This document shows, piece after piece, positions 45,029-54,772 of a DNA stretch of 64,000 nucleotides. A program made the translations under genes and the position numbers. Position 1 is the stretch's first letter; every line of letters starts with the position of its first letter. A model generated the notes under the pieces. It was not told the origin of the DNA and did not search any database. It saw only the letters and a program-made list of their open reading frames with translations. This stretch comes from Lachnospiraceae bacterium (GTDB lineage: Bacteria; Bacillota; Clostridia; Lachnospirales; Lachnospiraceae), in contig JAFYWF010000063.1 in the NCBI GenBank assembly GCA_017558145.1, positions 23,253 through 87,252 of the forward strand, in the 5' to 3' direction.

Positions 45029-45052
45029 AATTTAAATATGACAGAAATGATG

Positions 45053-45080
45053 AATAAGCTGGGAGCAATCCCAGCTTATT
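45053..45080. terminator. Bidirectional terminator between prfB and the RHH gene
   Basis: A perfect 12-bp stem, AATAAGCTGGGA with TCCCAGCTTATT, around a GCAA loop, followed by TT. The 3' arm includes the stop codon of the minus-strand RHH gene. Confidence 0.85.
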
Positions 45081-45237
45081 TTAATGTTCCTTTGGTTTGT
45101 TCATGCTGTACAATAGCTTGACGAATTAAATATAGAACCTCTCCATTGATAGAGCGACCATCATATTCAGCAAGACTTTTTAGCTTTTTGTGTGTATCTG
45201 AATCAATCCTTAATCCTAAATGTTTATCTTTTTCCAT
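45076..45237 (-). CDS. Ribbon-helix-helix (Arc-type) DNA-binding protein
   Basis: 53 residues, starting at 45237 with GGAGG 9 nt upstream; a longer in-frame reading has no SD and an unrelated hydrophobic extension. HLGLRIDSDTHKKLKSLAEYDGRSINGEVLYLIRQAI is an RHH fold: a short strand then two helices. Such proteins are dimeric repressors, often of toxin-antitoxin or small accessory operons. No toxin is adjacent. It is divergent to the acyltransferase operon and shares a 134-bp intergenic region with it (an extended -10 TGATATAAT for the plus strand lies at 45287-45295), so it may regulate that operon. Confidence 0.82.
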   Translation of the reverse strand: MEKDKHLGLRIDSDTHKKLKSLAEYDGRSINGEVLYLIRQAIVQHEQTKGTLK

Positions 45238-45371
45238 AAAAACAACCTCCAAGAACTTAATATGAGTACACTTTAAGATTGCTGTATGATATAATGTTTC
45301 AAATGAACTTATTTTAAGTACATAAAATTGCAAAGAAAAGAAAAATACAAAAAACTGATTAAGGAGAAAAT

Positions 45372-46385
45372 ATGCGAAAGAATAAACAATTAACAAATTG
45401 GATTCTTAATGCGAAGCAAGAAAGCTTACTATCTATTGAGGAGCGTAGATTATATTATCAAAGATTAAGAGAGTATTGTAAAAATAGAAAACTAACGAAT
45501 ACAACACCGATGGCTACTAAAATCGGGCCGTTATTAAAGAAAACTACTGGAGCAATATGTAGAAAACTTTGTATAGTTTTGGCAGGTGGGGATGTAGAAG
45601 TTGTAACAGATGGGCTTGAAAATATACCAAAAGAACCAGTTATTTTTGCAAGTACACATCAAGGAATATTAGATAATTTTGTATGGATACCAGATTGTCC
45701 CAAACATGCCATTATTTTTCATGGAGCAGAAGTGAAAAAATGGCTATTATTTGCACAAATAAATACAGGCTTGATTTTGGTATCAAGGAATCATGCTAAA
45801 AAAGAAAATCGTTTAAATGCGAAGCTAGATATGATTTCTCTTTTGCTCTATGGACACTCCGTATTCATATGTCCGGAAGGTATATGGAATCTATCTCCGA
45901 ATCGATTATATTTACCACTTAATTGGGGAATTGTAGATATAGCTCAAAAAGCAGAGGTGCCTATAGTGCCAGTGGTAATTGAAAATACTCATGATACTTC
46001 AAATGCTAAGGAAAGAATAACTAAAGTTCATATTCGATATGGGAGTCCTGTTATTGTAAAAGAGACAGATGAATTGTCTGTTAAATTAGAAGAGTATAAA
46101 GAAAAAATTTCTACAATCCGATGGGAGTTGATTGAGGAAAAAGGATTATATTTAAGAAGAAATATAACTAATATGGATTATATTAATTTCATAGAAGGAA
46201 ATATGAAAAATCTCAAAATGGGTGGAATAAATATAGAATTAGAGAACGAACGAATACAAGGTGCTAATCAGGATTTTTTTGAATTTCATCATATTAATAA
46301 TGTACCATGGGATGCGTGGGGCGAACTGTTGGAAACGGAAGAAGTGAGAAAAATAAAAAGAATAAATAAGGAGCATGAAATTTAA
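45372..46385 (+). CDS. PlsC-like acyltransferase
   Basis: 337 residues. It has HQGILD (H-x4-D catalytic motif), SRNHAKKENR for the glycerol-phosphate-binding block, and CPEGIWNLSPNRL in place of the FPEGTR motif, then VPIVPVVIEN. This is the LPLAT fold that moves acyl chains to a hydroxyl, classically lysophosphatidic acid. The C-terminal 80 residues are not family-typical. SD AAGGAG precedes the start. An acyl-CoA ligase two genes downstream fits as its acyl donor system. A specialised lipid, glycolipid or natural-product acylation is possible. Confidence 0.82.
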   Translation: MRKNKQLTNWILNAKQESLLSIEERRLYYQRLREYCKNRKLTNTTPMATKIGPLLKKTTGAICRKLCIVLAGGDVEVVTDGLENIPKEPVIFASTHQGILDNFVWIPDCPKHAIIFHGAEVKKWLLFAQINTGLILVSRNHAKKENRLNAKLDMISLLLYGHSVFICPEGIWNLSPNRLYLPLNWGIVDIAQKAEVPIVPVVIENTHDTSNAKERITKVHIRYGSPVIVKETDELSVKLEEYKEKISTIRWELIEEKGLYLRRNITNMDYINFIEGNMKNLKMGGINIELENERIQGANQDFFEFHHINNVPWDAWGELLETEEVRKIKRINKEHEI

Positions 46386-46454
46386 AAAATGAAGAGTGTT
46401 AAATTGCTAAGTTGAATTGCAAGTTGTACATTAATTGAGGAGGAAGTGAGATAA

Positions 46455-47126
46455 ATGCGACGTAGATATAAGATGACAAGATTAAGTAAAACTAAAACAA
46501 TAGTGCTAGGAAGCTTATTTACTATTTTAGTTACTATTGCTTATATTTGTGGGCAGTTATTATGCGACTGGGATAAATTTAATGAAACAGTCACAACTGT
46601 GCTTGCAATATTCGGTTGCACTGCGTTTTGGATAGAGTTTAAAAGTAATGAATATCTTAATGAGTCGCAATTTATAATGGAATTAAATAATCAATTTATA
46701 AGTAATTCAGAATTAACTCAAGTTGAAATGGATTTAGATAATTATTATGAGAAATATATAAAAAATGAATTGACAGATGAAATGCGTAATGAGTTTTTTG
46801 AAAAATATTCAAATGATAAGGGAAAACGGCAAAATCTTGTAAATTATCTTGTTCATTTGGAAGGGATTGCAGCAATTGTTAACAATGGTGTTTTACACTT
46901 AGATATTATTGATGATTTAATGACATATAGATATTTTATAGCAGTCAACAATCCAGAAGTTCAAAAAATAGAATTATTGCCATATAAAAATTATTATAGG
47001 GGATGTTTTGAAATATATGCAACGTGGAAACAAGTGTTAAAAAATATAGAAGTTCCTATGGGAGAATATGATTTAATAGGTGCAAAAGAAGGAGAGGGAC
47101 CATGTCAGAAGAAAAGAAGTGTTTAA
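46455..47126 (+). CDS. Membrane protein, DUF4760-like
   Basis: 223 residues. Two TM helices (about 15-35 and 43-60) are followed by a helical cytoplasmic domain. The pattern NYLVHLEGIAAIVNNGVLHLDIIDDLMTYRYF resembles DUF4760 proteins. Strong SD GGAGGAAG. Its last 25 nt overlap the acyl-CoA ligase start, so the two are translationally coupled. No enzymatic motif is visible; a membrane scaffold for the flanking acyl enzymes is one reading. Confidence 0.6.
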   Translation: MRRRYKMTRLSKTKTIVLGSLFTILVTIAYICGQLLCDWDKFNETVTTVLAIFGCTAFWIEFKSNEYLNESQFIMELNNQFISNSELTQVEMDLDNYYEKYIKNELTDEMRNEFFEKYSNDKGKRQNLVNYLVHLEGIAAIVNNGVLHLDIIDDLMTYRYFIAVNNPEVQKIELLPYKNYYRGCFEIYATWKQVLKNIEVPMGEYDLIGAKEGEGPCQKKRSV

Positions 47127-48853
47127 CGGGATATTCGTCTGTTGATAAACCGTGGGAAAAGTTTTTTAAGCAGGATAAATTACATAAAATACATAATGAC
47201 AAGACAGTTTATCAGGATATTGTTTGCGCTAATGAAAAACATTTGAGCGACTTGGCAATAATGTTTTTTGGAGCAAAAATTACTTATAAGGAACTATTTG
47301 CACAAATTGATGCTACTGCGAAATCACTAAAAAAATATGGTGTTAAAAAGGGAGATTATGTGACCGTTTGTTGTGCCGGCATTCCCGAAGTAATTTATGT
47401 TGTATATGCATTAGCTAAAATTGGAGCAATTGCAAATCTAATGGCCCCTTATTTTGACAGTATGCAAATGACGGACAGAATAAATGATTGTAAAAGTCGC
47501 CTTCTAATTGTTATGGACAGTTTTTATTCACAAATTAAAGAAGCGATAAATAGATCAAGTATTGAAACGATAATTGTTGTTCCTACATTAAATTCAAGCG
47601 TTTTGAGATTATTACCATCTAAAAACAAATTAATTCTTGATAAAGAGCTATTGTGGAACAAATTTATAAGGGATGGAAGAAAAACTGATTCTCCAGATAC
47701 ATTTGAATATGAAAAGGATTATCCGCTTTGTCTTGTATATTCTTCTGGTACAACAGGTGCGTCAAAAGCTATAGTTTTGACACATGATAGTTTTCAATAT
47801 TCTGTTTTATCCTATGATGCAAATACAATTGATATTATTAGAGGACAAAAATTATATCAGATTGTTCCACCTTGGTATTCAACAGGTTTAAATACATCTA
47901 TTCATTTGCCATTACATGGAGGAATTGCTATTTTTCAAGATCCGCGTTTTGAAAGAGAGATTTTTGTAAAAAATGTAATTAAACATCAGATAGAGTATAC
48001 AATTGCGCCTACAAGTATGTATGAAGGATTCTTGGATGAGCAGCTGATAAAAGGAAAAAAGTTAAGAGGACTAAAGTATCCATTTGAAGGTGGAGAAGCG
48101 TTGACAAAAGAAGTTAAAGCTAAAATTGAGCAAAAATGGAGGGAAATGGGAAATGACGCTATTTTGAGAGTTGCTTATGGACAGTGTGAGTGTGGTGCCC
48201 AAGCTACGAGTCAATCACAAAACATAGAACATCCAGAGGGATCGGTTGGGATTCCTATTCCAGGTGTAATTATTGGTATATTTGATGATAGTTTCAAGGA
48301 ACTAAAATATAATGAGCGTGGAAATATTTTAATCAATACTCCTTGTGGAATGAAAGAGTATTTTAACAAACCAGAAGAGACAGATAAATATTTTTATTAT
48401 GATGAAAATAGCGTGAAATGGAGTTGTACAGGAGATATAGGATATATGTCTGAAAGTGGAGATTTGTTTGTTGAAGGTAGAAAAGAAGATTTCACGATTG
48501 TTAATAATAAAAAAATCTATAATTTTGATATAGAGAATGCAGTACGAGGTGAAAGTGATATAAAATTATGCGATTGTGTTGAAAATGAAAGTGAGATTGG
48601 TATCAAGGGATTAGCGCTTCATTTGATTTTTACGGAGGAATATGCGAATAACTATAATTCAAATCAAGAGCAACTTCTGTGTAGATTAAGAGAGATTCAA
48701 ACAATTATTTTTGAAAAACATATGGATGTAGATATGGTACCAAAATTATTTAAAATAAGAAAATCGTTTCCTTATAAGCCTTCAGGGAAAAGAGATGTGG
48801 AGAGTTTGGCAAATGAAAAGGCTGATTTCGTTTATTTAAATTTCAATGAATAA
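47102..48853 (+). CDS. AMP-forming acyl-CoA/acyl-acid ligase
   Basis: 583 residues of the ANL superfamily. The P-loop YSSGTTGASKAIVLTH, the Gly-Glu and Tyr-Gly-x-x-E region (FEGGEAL, VAYGQCECG; atypical Gln/Cys in place of Tyr-Gly-x-Thr-Glu), the TGDIGY motif with catalytic Asp, the hinge GRKEDFTIVNNKK, and the C-terminal Lys in KPSGKRDVE are all visible. It adenylates a carboxylic acid and passes it to CoA or a carrier protein. It overlaps the membrane protein gene and follows a PlsC-like gene. The acid is unknown. Confidence 0.87.
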   Translation: MSEEKKCLTGYSSVDKPWEKFFKQDKLHKIHNDKTVYQDIVCANEKHLSDLAIMFFGAKITYKELFAQIDATAKSLKKYGVKKGDYVTVCCAGIPEVIYVVYALAKIGAIANLMAPYFDSMQMTDRINDCKSRLLIVMDSFYSQIKEAINRSSIETIIVVPTLNSSVLRLLPSKNKLILDKELLWNKFIRDGRKTDSPDTFEYEKDYPLCLVYSSGTTGASKAIVLTHDSFQYSVLSYDANTIDIIRGQKLYQIVPPWYSTGLNTSIHLPLHGGIAIFQDPRFEREIFVKNVIKHQIEYTIAPTSMYEGFLDEQLIKGKKLRGLKYPFEGGEALTKEVKAKIEQKWREMGNDAILRVAYGQCECGAQATSQSQNIEHPEGSVGIPIPGVIIGIFDDSFKELKYNERGNILINTPCGMKEYFNKPEETDKYFYYDENSVKWSCTGDIGYMSESGDLFVEGRKEDFTIVNNKKIYNFDIENAVRGESDIKLCDCVENESEIGIKGLALHLIFTEEYANNYNSNQEQLLCRLREIQTIIFEKHMDVDMVPKLFKIRKSFPYKPSGKRDVESLANEKADFVYLNFNE

Positions 48854-49009
48854 AATGAGAAAATATAAAAATATGTAAAGAGAAGGAATATAGATCAAAT
48901 AAGATAATTCCCTGAGACTAAACAGAAGAGAATGATATAAAGTAATCAAAAAGAATATTTTGAGGCACAAAGCTTCAACAAAGATAAATAGTTTCTATTA
49001 ATAGATAAT

Positions 49010-49372
49010 TTAGAATTGATTAGAAGTACAAAAGTAATTAGAAGCATAAAATTCTTTTGAAATCTTAACCTTCACTTCATAATTATTATTAAAACTTATA
49101 AACAGAGTTTGACCATTTCGTAGTGCATGAAAACCGGAAGCAGACACAATCTTATATTTGGTAGTAATTGAATTATCAATCATATCCTGGGGGATGGTTA
49201 TAAACCATTCCCCTCTTTTTTTGCGAATCCATAAGAAACCAAGATAGTGGTATTTGTCTCCTTCATTATAATTATAGATTTTAACAGTACCATAATAGTA
49301 ATAGATAGAAATCCAAATAAAATCCAATATGAATATAATGATACCCATATAATGTAGAGTAGTTAATTCCAT
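49010..49372 (-). CDS. Small membrane protein of unknown function
   Basis: 120 residues with one N-terminal TM helix (about 8-27), then a beta-rich soluble domain with YYYYGTVKIYNY and aromatic-rich strands. SD AAGGAGA on the minus strand directly precedes the start, supporting a real gene. No recognised domain. It stands alone between the acyl operon and the editing-protein gene. The 156-bp gap before it (48854-49009) shows no feature. Confidence 0.6.
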   Translation of the reverse strand: MELTTLHYMGIIIFILDFIWISIYYYYGTVKIYNYNEGDKYHYLGFLWIRKKRGEWFITIPQDMIDNSITTKYKIVSASGFHALRNGQTLFISFNNNYEVKVKISKEFYASNYFCTSNQF

Positions 49373-49416
49373 TGTGATTCTCCTTTTTGATTTAAAATAT
49401 TGTTATTAGGTGATAT

Positions 49417-49445
49417 TTGCCTTTTGGCATAAGGTGATATAAAAT
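49417..49445 (+). promoter_or_regulatory. Housekeeping promoter of the alanyl-tRNA editing gene
   Basis: -35 TTGCCT (49417-49422), 17-bp spacer, -10 TAAAAT (49440-49445), 46 bp before the start codon. Confidence 0.65.
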
Positions 49446-49490
49446 ACATATTTAGAATGAATAAATAAAAGTAAAACCATGGAGTAAATT

Positions 49491-50681
49491 ATGAAAAAAC
49501 TATATTATGAAGATGTACATATGACAGAGTTTGAAGCTACTGTTACAGAATGTACTTATGACGAAAAGAAAAAAATATATAAAATTGTTTTGGATCAGAC
49601 TGCCTTTTTCCCAGAAGAAGGAGGACAGGTTGCAGATAAAGGAACCATAAGTTTTGTGCAGAAGTTGGGAGTTACCCCACAATGTCTGACGCTTCTTGAT
49701 GCCCATATCAAAAATGATATCATTTATCATTATGTAGAACAGGAAATTCCCGTTGGTACAAAAGTAAAGGGATGTGTGGATTGGGGTCAGCGATTTGACT
49801 TTATGCAACAGCATTCCGGAGAACATATTGTATCAGGTTTGGTAAATAAACAGTATGGATTTGATAATGTAGGTTTCCATTTGGGGTTACAGGAAGTAAC
49901 CTTGGATTTTAATGGTGTTCTTACATTGGAACAGCTCCGGGAAATTGAAGTTCTGGCAAACGAAGCAATCTGGGAAAATATCCCTGTCAATATTGAATTT
50001 CCAGATTCCGAGGTTCTGTCTTCTTTGGAATATAGAAGTAAATTAGAGTTAACGGAAAATGTACGTATCGTAACTATTCCGGGATATGATGTGTGCGCTT
50101 GTTGTGCACCGCACGTAGATACGACAGGTCAGATTGGCATGATTAAGATTACCAATGTGCAATCACATCGTGGTGGCATTCGTGTGAATATTTTATGTGG
50201 CAGACGTGCTTTGCAAGATTATACTGTGAAGCAAAATAATGCAGCTGCTATTTCTGCAAGTCTTTCTGTAAAACAGGATTGTATTGCAGAGGGTGTAGAA
50301 AGATTAAAAGAAGAAAACTTCAAACAAAAAGAAGTTGTGAATCGCCTTCAGGCAAATATGTTAAAGAACTTGGCAGAGAGTTTACCAACGCCGGAGGAAT
50401 CTTTTCATGCAATTTTGTTTGTAGAACCTATGGATGATATTACGATTCGAAATCTAATTAATGATTTGGTACCGAAATACTCCGGTTACGTTGGAGTTTT
50501 TTGGGGAAATGATACAGATGGTTATCGCTACATTGTTGGCAGCACTTCACGAGATTGTCGTGAATTAGCAACCTTTCTTCGTGAAAAATTTGGTGCCAAA
50601 GGTGGCGGAAAAGCTCCAATGATTCAAGGAAATGTTGTGGCTGGTGAAGAACAGTTGCGAACAATCATTTTCAATTCATAA
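49491..50681 (+). CDS. Alanyl-tRNA editing protein (AlaX-L type) with DHHA1 domain
   Basis: 396 residues. The N-terminal part resembles the second additional domain of AlaRS: QTAFFPEEGGQ, HSGEHIVSG (H-x3-H metal ligands) and CACCAPHV (Cys and His ligands). A coiled segment (about 265-300) leads to a DHHA1 domain with KGGGKAPMIQGN. It should hydrolyse mischarged Ser-tRNA(Ala) in trans. It has no aminoacylation domain, so it is not a truncated AlaRS. It is flanked by its own promoter and by hisC. Confidence 0.93.
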   Translation: MKKLYYEDVHMTEFEATVTECTYDEKKKIYKIVLDQTAFFPEEGGQVADKGTISFVQKLGVTPQCLTLLDAHIKNDIIYHYVEQEIPVGTKVKGCVDWGQRFDFMQQHSGEHIVSGLVNKQYGFDNVGFHLGLQEVTLDFNGVLTLEQLREIEVLANEAIWENIPVNIEFPDSEVLSSLEYRSKLELTENVRIVTIPGYDVCACCAPHVDTTGQIGMIKITNVQSHRGGIRVNILCGRRALQDYTVKQNNAAAISASLSVKQDCIAEGVERLKEENFKQKEVVNRLQANMLKNLAESLPTPEESFHAILFVEPMDDITIRNLINDLVPKYSGYVGVFWGNDTDGYRYIVGSTSRDCRELATFLREKFGAKGGGKAPMIQGNVVAGEEQLRTIIFNS

Positions 50682-50811
50682 TAGGGTAATAAGAGAAAGC
50701 TTAATGATTTGAGGAGAATTGTAAGTCATATGATTGTATTTTAGTTTGGTTTAGGGGTGCTGTCAATATTTTTTGAAATGAGAGCAGAAATCAGAAGTGA
50801 TACACCAAAAC

Positions 50812-50840
50812 TTGCTATCCAATCATTTCAATGGTAAAAT
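50812..50840 (+). promoter_or_regulatory. Housekeeping promoter of hisC
   Basis: -35 TTGCTA (50812-50817), 17-bp spacer, -10 TAAAAT (50835-50840), about 30 bp before the start codon. Confidence 0.7.
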
Positions 50841-50871
50841 CAGTAGCGACAGTAGTTTGGAGGAAAACAAC

Positions 50872-51927
50872 ATGAGTTGGATAAATAATGTAAGAAAAGT
50901 GGTGCCTTATGTTCCGGGAGAACAGCCAAAGGCAGAAAATTTGATTAAGTTAAATACCAATGAATGTCCCTATCCGCCAAGTCCTAGGGTGATGGAGGCC
51001 ATGCAAACTTTATCGGCAAATTGTATGCGCCTTTACCCGGATCCGGCAGTCAGCGATTTGAGACAGGCATTGGCAGACTATTATAAAGTGAAGGTAGAAC
51101 AGGTTTTTGTAGGAGTGGGCTCAGATGATGTCATTGCTAATGCATTTATGACATTTTTCAATAGCGAAAAACCAATTCTTTTCCCGGATATTACATATTC
51201 GTTTTACGATGTGTGGGCAGAATTGTTCCACATTCCTTATGAAAGAATTGCATTAACCGAAGATTTTAGAATTGATCCCAAGGATTATAAAAGAGAAAAC
51301 GGAGGCATTATTTTCCCAAATCCAAATGCTCCTACCGGAGTTTTGGAAGATTTGTCCATGATTGAGGAAGTATTAGAAGCCAATCCCGATGTAGTAGTTA
51401 TGGTGGATGAAGCTTACATTGATTTTGGCGGTGTCAGTGCATTATCGTTGTTGGAAAAATATGACAACCTATTGGTGGTACAGACCTTTTCCAAGTCCAG
51501 AGCTATGGCTGGAATGCGAATTGGATTTGCCATTGGTAGCGAAACCATGATTTCCTATTTGAACGATGTGAAGTTTTCTTTTAACTCCTATACCATGAAT
51601 CAGACGTCCATTGCTATGGGTGTGGCATGTGTCAAAGATGATGCTTATTTTAAAGATATTGTAGGAAAAGTTGTGGCTACCAGAGAGCGGGTGAAAAAAG
51701 AATTAAGGGATTTAGGATTTTCATTCCCGGATTCCATGAGCAATTTTATTTTTGCAACCCATGAAACCATTCCGGCAGCAGAATTGTTTGAAGTATGTAA
51801 AAAGGAAAATATTTTTGTTCGTTACTTTAAGAAACCTCGTATTGATAATTATTTGAGAATTTCTATTGGAACTGACGAAGAAATGGACCAGCTGCTTCAG
51901 GTGTTGAAAACGTATATAAAACAATAA
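50872..51927 (+). CDS. hisC: Histidinol-phosphate aminotransferase
   Basis: 351 residues from ATG 50872 (GGAGG upstream); an upstream in-frame ATG at 50797 lies before the promoter. Fold-type I PLP enzyme: KLNTNECPYPPSP, GVGSDDVI, FPNPNAPTG, VDEAYIDFGG and the PLP-Lys motif TFSKSRAMAGMRIG, plus a C-terminal YLRISIGT Arg. It makes histidinol phosphate in histidine biosynthesis. No other his genes are adjacent, so hisC is detached from the main operon or serves a related aminotransfer. Confidence 0.93.
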   Translation: MSWINNVRKVVPYVPGEQPKAENLIKLNTNECPYPPSPRVMEAMQTLSANCMRLYPDPAVSDLRQALADYYKVKVEQVFVGVGSDDVIANAFMTFFNSEKPILFPDITYSFYDVWAELFHIPYERIALTEDFRIDPKDYKRENGGIIFPNPNAPTGVLEDLSMIEEVLEANPDVVVMVDEAYIDFGGVSALSLLEKYDNLLVVQTFSKSRAMAGMRIGFAIGSETMISYLNDVKFSFNSYTMNQTSIAMGVACVKDDAYFKDIVGKVVATRERVKKELRDLGFSFPDSMSNFIFATHETIPAAELFEVCKKENIFVRYFKKPRIDNYLRISIGTDEEMDQLLQVLKTYIKQ

Positions 51928-51975
51928 AAATGTTTTTATAATATAACTTAGAAGAGAAAGAAAGAGGAAAAACAG

Positions 51976-52830
51976 ATGATTAAAATGATATTAAAAGGTG
52001 CTGTTATCGGAATTGCCAATATTATTCCGGGTGTCAGCGGTGGAACCATGATGGTTGTAATGGGGATTTATGATAAATTAATCCATGCCATTACTCATTT
52101 AAAAAGTGAATTTAAAAATGCCTTAAAATTGTTGATTCCGATTGCCATCGGAATGGCATTGGGGATTGTGGTATTAACAGAAATTATTACCCGTGCTTTG
52201 GAAAATTTCCCGGTACAGACCAACCTTATGTTTATTGGTTTGATTGTGGGAGGACTTCCGGTAATTATTCAGAAATTAAAAGAAACCGGAAAGAAAGTAT
52301 CTGTAGGAAATATCGTTGCCATGATAGCTTTTTTTGCATTAGTAGTAGGCATGGCTTTGATGGGAGAAGCAGAAGGAAGTGCAGCGCAGATTACCTTAAA
52401 TGTTGGAAGTATAATCAAATTGTTTTTTGTAGGTATTATTGCCAGCGCGACTATGGTGATTCCGGGTGTGAGTGGCTCCATGGTATTAATGTTATTAGGA
52501 TATTATTATACTATCTTGGATTCTGTTTCTGCATTTTTACATGGATTATTAGAATTCGATATGCCGGTATTGCTTCAGAACTTTGGGATTTTATGTCCTT
52601 TTGGAATTGGCGTATTAGTAGGAATTGGTGTCATTGCCAAGTTAGTTGAAATTGTATTTGTAAAATTCCCTAACTATGCTTATTGTGCCATCATTGGTTT
52701 GATTCTTGCATCTCCTTTTGGAATCATCTTGATGTCAGATTTATCCAAATATAATGTAGTAGCAATTCTTACCGGTGTGGTAACCTTTGCTGTTGGTTTT
52801 GTGATTGCAAGAAAATTGGGAGAAGACTAA
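51976..52830 (+). CDS. DUF368 membrane protein, candidate undecaprenyl-phosphate translocase
   Basis: 284 residues, about eight TM helices. The duplicated family motif is clear: NIIPGVSGGTMMVVMGIYDKL near the N-terminus (about 15-35) and TMVIPGVSGSMVLMLLGYY in the second half. DUF368 proteins (PopT) have been reported to return undecaprenyl phosphate across the membrane for reuse in wall and polysaccharide synthesis. Gene 49 nt after hisC with SD AAAGAGGA; cotranscription is likely. The function is from family knowledge. Confidence 0.9.
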   Translation: MIKMILKGAVIGIANIIPGVSGGTMMVVMGIYDKLIHAITHLKSEFKNALKLLIPIAIGMALGIVVLTEIITRALENFPVQTNLMFIGLIVGGLPVIIQKLKETGKKVSVGNIVAMIAFFALVVGMALMGEAEGSAAQITLNVGSIIKLFFVGIIASATMVIPGVSGSMVLMLLGYYYTILDSVSAFLHGLLEFDMPVLLQNFGILCPFGIGVLVGIGVIAKLVEIVFVKFPNYAYCAIIGLILASPFGIILMSDLSKYNVVAILTGVVTFAVGFVIARKLGED

Positions 52831-52912
52831 AATTCGCACAAACAAAGGTAGGATGAAATAAACGTTCACTGTAAGATGTGCGTTATACAAAGAAAGCAAG
52901 ATGGAGGTTACA

Positions 52913-53662
52913 ATGGAAGCATATACCGATTTTGCAAGTGTATATGACACCTTTATGGATGAAACACCTTATGAGGAATGGTGTGAATTTTTAGTTGAAA
53001 AATTGGAAGAATATAAGGTACCAAAAGGTTTGGTATTGGATCTTGGATGTGGTACTGGAACCTTGACAGAAATGCTTTCCGAAAAAGGCTATGATATGAT
53101 TGGAGTAGATAATTCTGCTCAAATGTTGTCCATAGCGATGGAGAAGCAGGAGAAGTCTGAAACAAATATTTTGTATTTGATGCAGGATATGCGAGAGTTT
53201 GAATTGTATGGTACCGTAGGTGCTGTCATAAGTGTTTGTGATTCCCTGAATTATCTTTTGGAGGAAGAAGATTTAGTGGAAACCTTTCGCTTGGTAAATA
53301 ATTACCTGGATCCTAAGGGGATTTTTATTTTTGATTTTAATACAGTATATAAATACAGCCAGGTGATTGGAGATACTACGATTGCAGAAAACAGAGAAGA
53401 TTGTAGTTTTATTTGGGAAAATTATTATCATGAAGAGGAAGAAATTAACGAATATGATCTTACCATTTTTGTAAAGGAAGAAGAATTGTTTCGTAAGTTT
53501 CAGGAAAATCATTTTCAAAGAGGCTATCGTTTAGAACAGATGAAGAAAGCGTTAGCACAAGCCGGAATGGAATTTGTAATCGCTATGGATGCAGATACTC
53601 ATGAAGGTGTGACTGCGGAAAGTGAGAGAATTTATTGCATTGCCAGAGAAAGTGGCAAATAA
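52913..53662 (+). CDS. Class I SAM-dependent methyltransferase
   Basis: 249 residues from ATG 52913, which has GGAGGT 4 nt upstream; an ATG at 52901 overlaps that SD. SAM-binding motif I is VLDLGCGTGTLTE (about 41-53); motif II Asp in IGVDNSAQML, then a SVCDSLNYLL block. Similar to YqeM/UbiE-like small-molecule methyltransferases. The substrate is unknown. Confidence 0.88.
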   Translation: MEAYTDFASVYDTFMDETPYEEWCEFLVEKLEEYKVPKGLVLDLGCGTGTLTEMLSEKGYDMIGVDNSAQMLSIAMEKQEKSETNILYLMQDMREFELYGTVGAVISVCDSLNYLLEEEDLVETFRLVNNYLDPKGIFIFDFNTVYKYSQVIGDTTIAENREDCSFIWENYYHEEEEINEYDLTIFVKEEELFRKFQENHFQRGYRLEQMKKALAQAGMEFVIAMDADTHEGVTAESERIYCIARESGK

Positions 53663-53791
53663 AGCTTTAAGGTAAAATTTCAAATTTAGAAAATTAAAAA
53701 GTAAATAAAACATTACGGCAAAAAATAAAATTCATAAAACAGAAAAAGTAAAATGAAAAACCACTGAAATAGAAAAGAAATTGGAGTAACG

Positions 53792-54676
53792 ATGTCAGAT
53801 TATTTAGTAAGAGCAATGGCTGCCAATGCGCAAATCAGAGCCTTTGCAGTATGTACAAAAGATGTAGTGGAAACTGCCAGAGCAGCCCACAATACCAGTC
53901 CCGTAGTAACTGCGGCATTGGGACGACTTTTAACAGCAGGAACCATGATGGGAAGTATGTTAAAAGGTGAAAAAGATATTTTAACATTGCAGGTAAACGG
54001 TAGTGGTCCTATGCAGGGCATGACTGTAACAGCAGATTCTCTTGGAAGAGTAAAGGGATACGCTAAAGTACCGGAGGTTATGATTCCGGCCAATAGTAAA
54101 GGCAAATTAGATGTAGCAGGTGCAGTAGGCATTGGTGTATTAAGTGTTATTAAGGATATGGGATTGAAGGATCCCTATGTAGGTCAGGTGGCACTGCAGA
54201 CAAGTGAAATTGCAGAAGATTTAACTTATTATTTTGCTACCAGTGAACAGGTTCCAACTTCTGTAGGTCTAGGGGTATTAATGGACAAAGAAACTAATAC
54301 GGTAAAACAAGCCGGTGGTTTTATTTTACAGTTGATGCCTTTTGCTGAGGATAGTGTAATTTCAAAATTAGAACAAAATTTAAGCAGCATTCATTCCGTA
54401 ACTCAATTATTTGAAGATGGAAATACACCGGAGCAGATTTTGGAAATATTATTACAAGGATTTGACTTGGAAATTACAGATAAAACACCGGTTGAATTTT
54501 ATTGTAACTGTACCAAAGACAGAGTAGAAAAAGCTCTGATTAGTATTGGGAAAAAAGATTTGCAGGAATTAATTGATGAAGGAAAAGAAATAGAAATGAA
54601 TTGTCATTTCTGCAATACTAATTACGTATTTGAAGTGGAAGAATTAAAAGATATACTAAAAAAAGTAAAAAGATAG
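53792..54676 (+). CDS. hslO: Hsp33 redox-regulated chaperone
   Basis: 294 residues, full length. The N-terminal core has the family pattern AALGRLLTAGTMMGSMLKG. The C-terminal zinc switch is CNC ... CHFC (about residues 242-276), the C-x-C / C-x2-C set that releases zinc and activates holdase activity under oxidative stress. SD TGGAG precedes ATG 53792. It stands between a methyltransferase and nadE genes with small gaps. Confidence 0.96.
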   Translation: MSDYLVRAMAANAQIRAFAVCTKDVVETARAAHNTSPVVTAALGRLLTAGTMMGSMLKGEKDILTLQVNGSGPMQGMTVTADSLGRVKGYAKVPEVMIPANSKGKLDVAGAVGIGVLSVIKDMGLKDPYVGQVALQTSEIAEDLTYYFATSEQVPTSVGLGVLMDKETNTVKQAGGFILQLMPFAEDSVISKLEQNLSSIHSVTQLFEDGNTPEQILEILLQGFDLEITDKTPVEFYCNCTKDRVEKALISIGKKDLQELIDEGKEIEMNCHFCNTNYVFEVEELKDILKKVKR

Positions 54677-54772
54677 CATTTATGTCATATAGAAAAGGTG
54701 AATGACAAAAGTGTCAGAAATGATATGGCGCTATATAAGCAATTGTTTTAGTCAGAAAGGCTGGTACAAATT

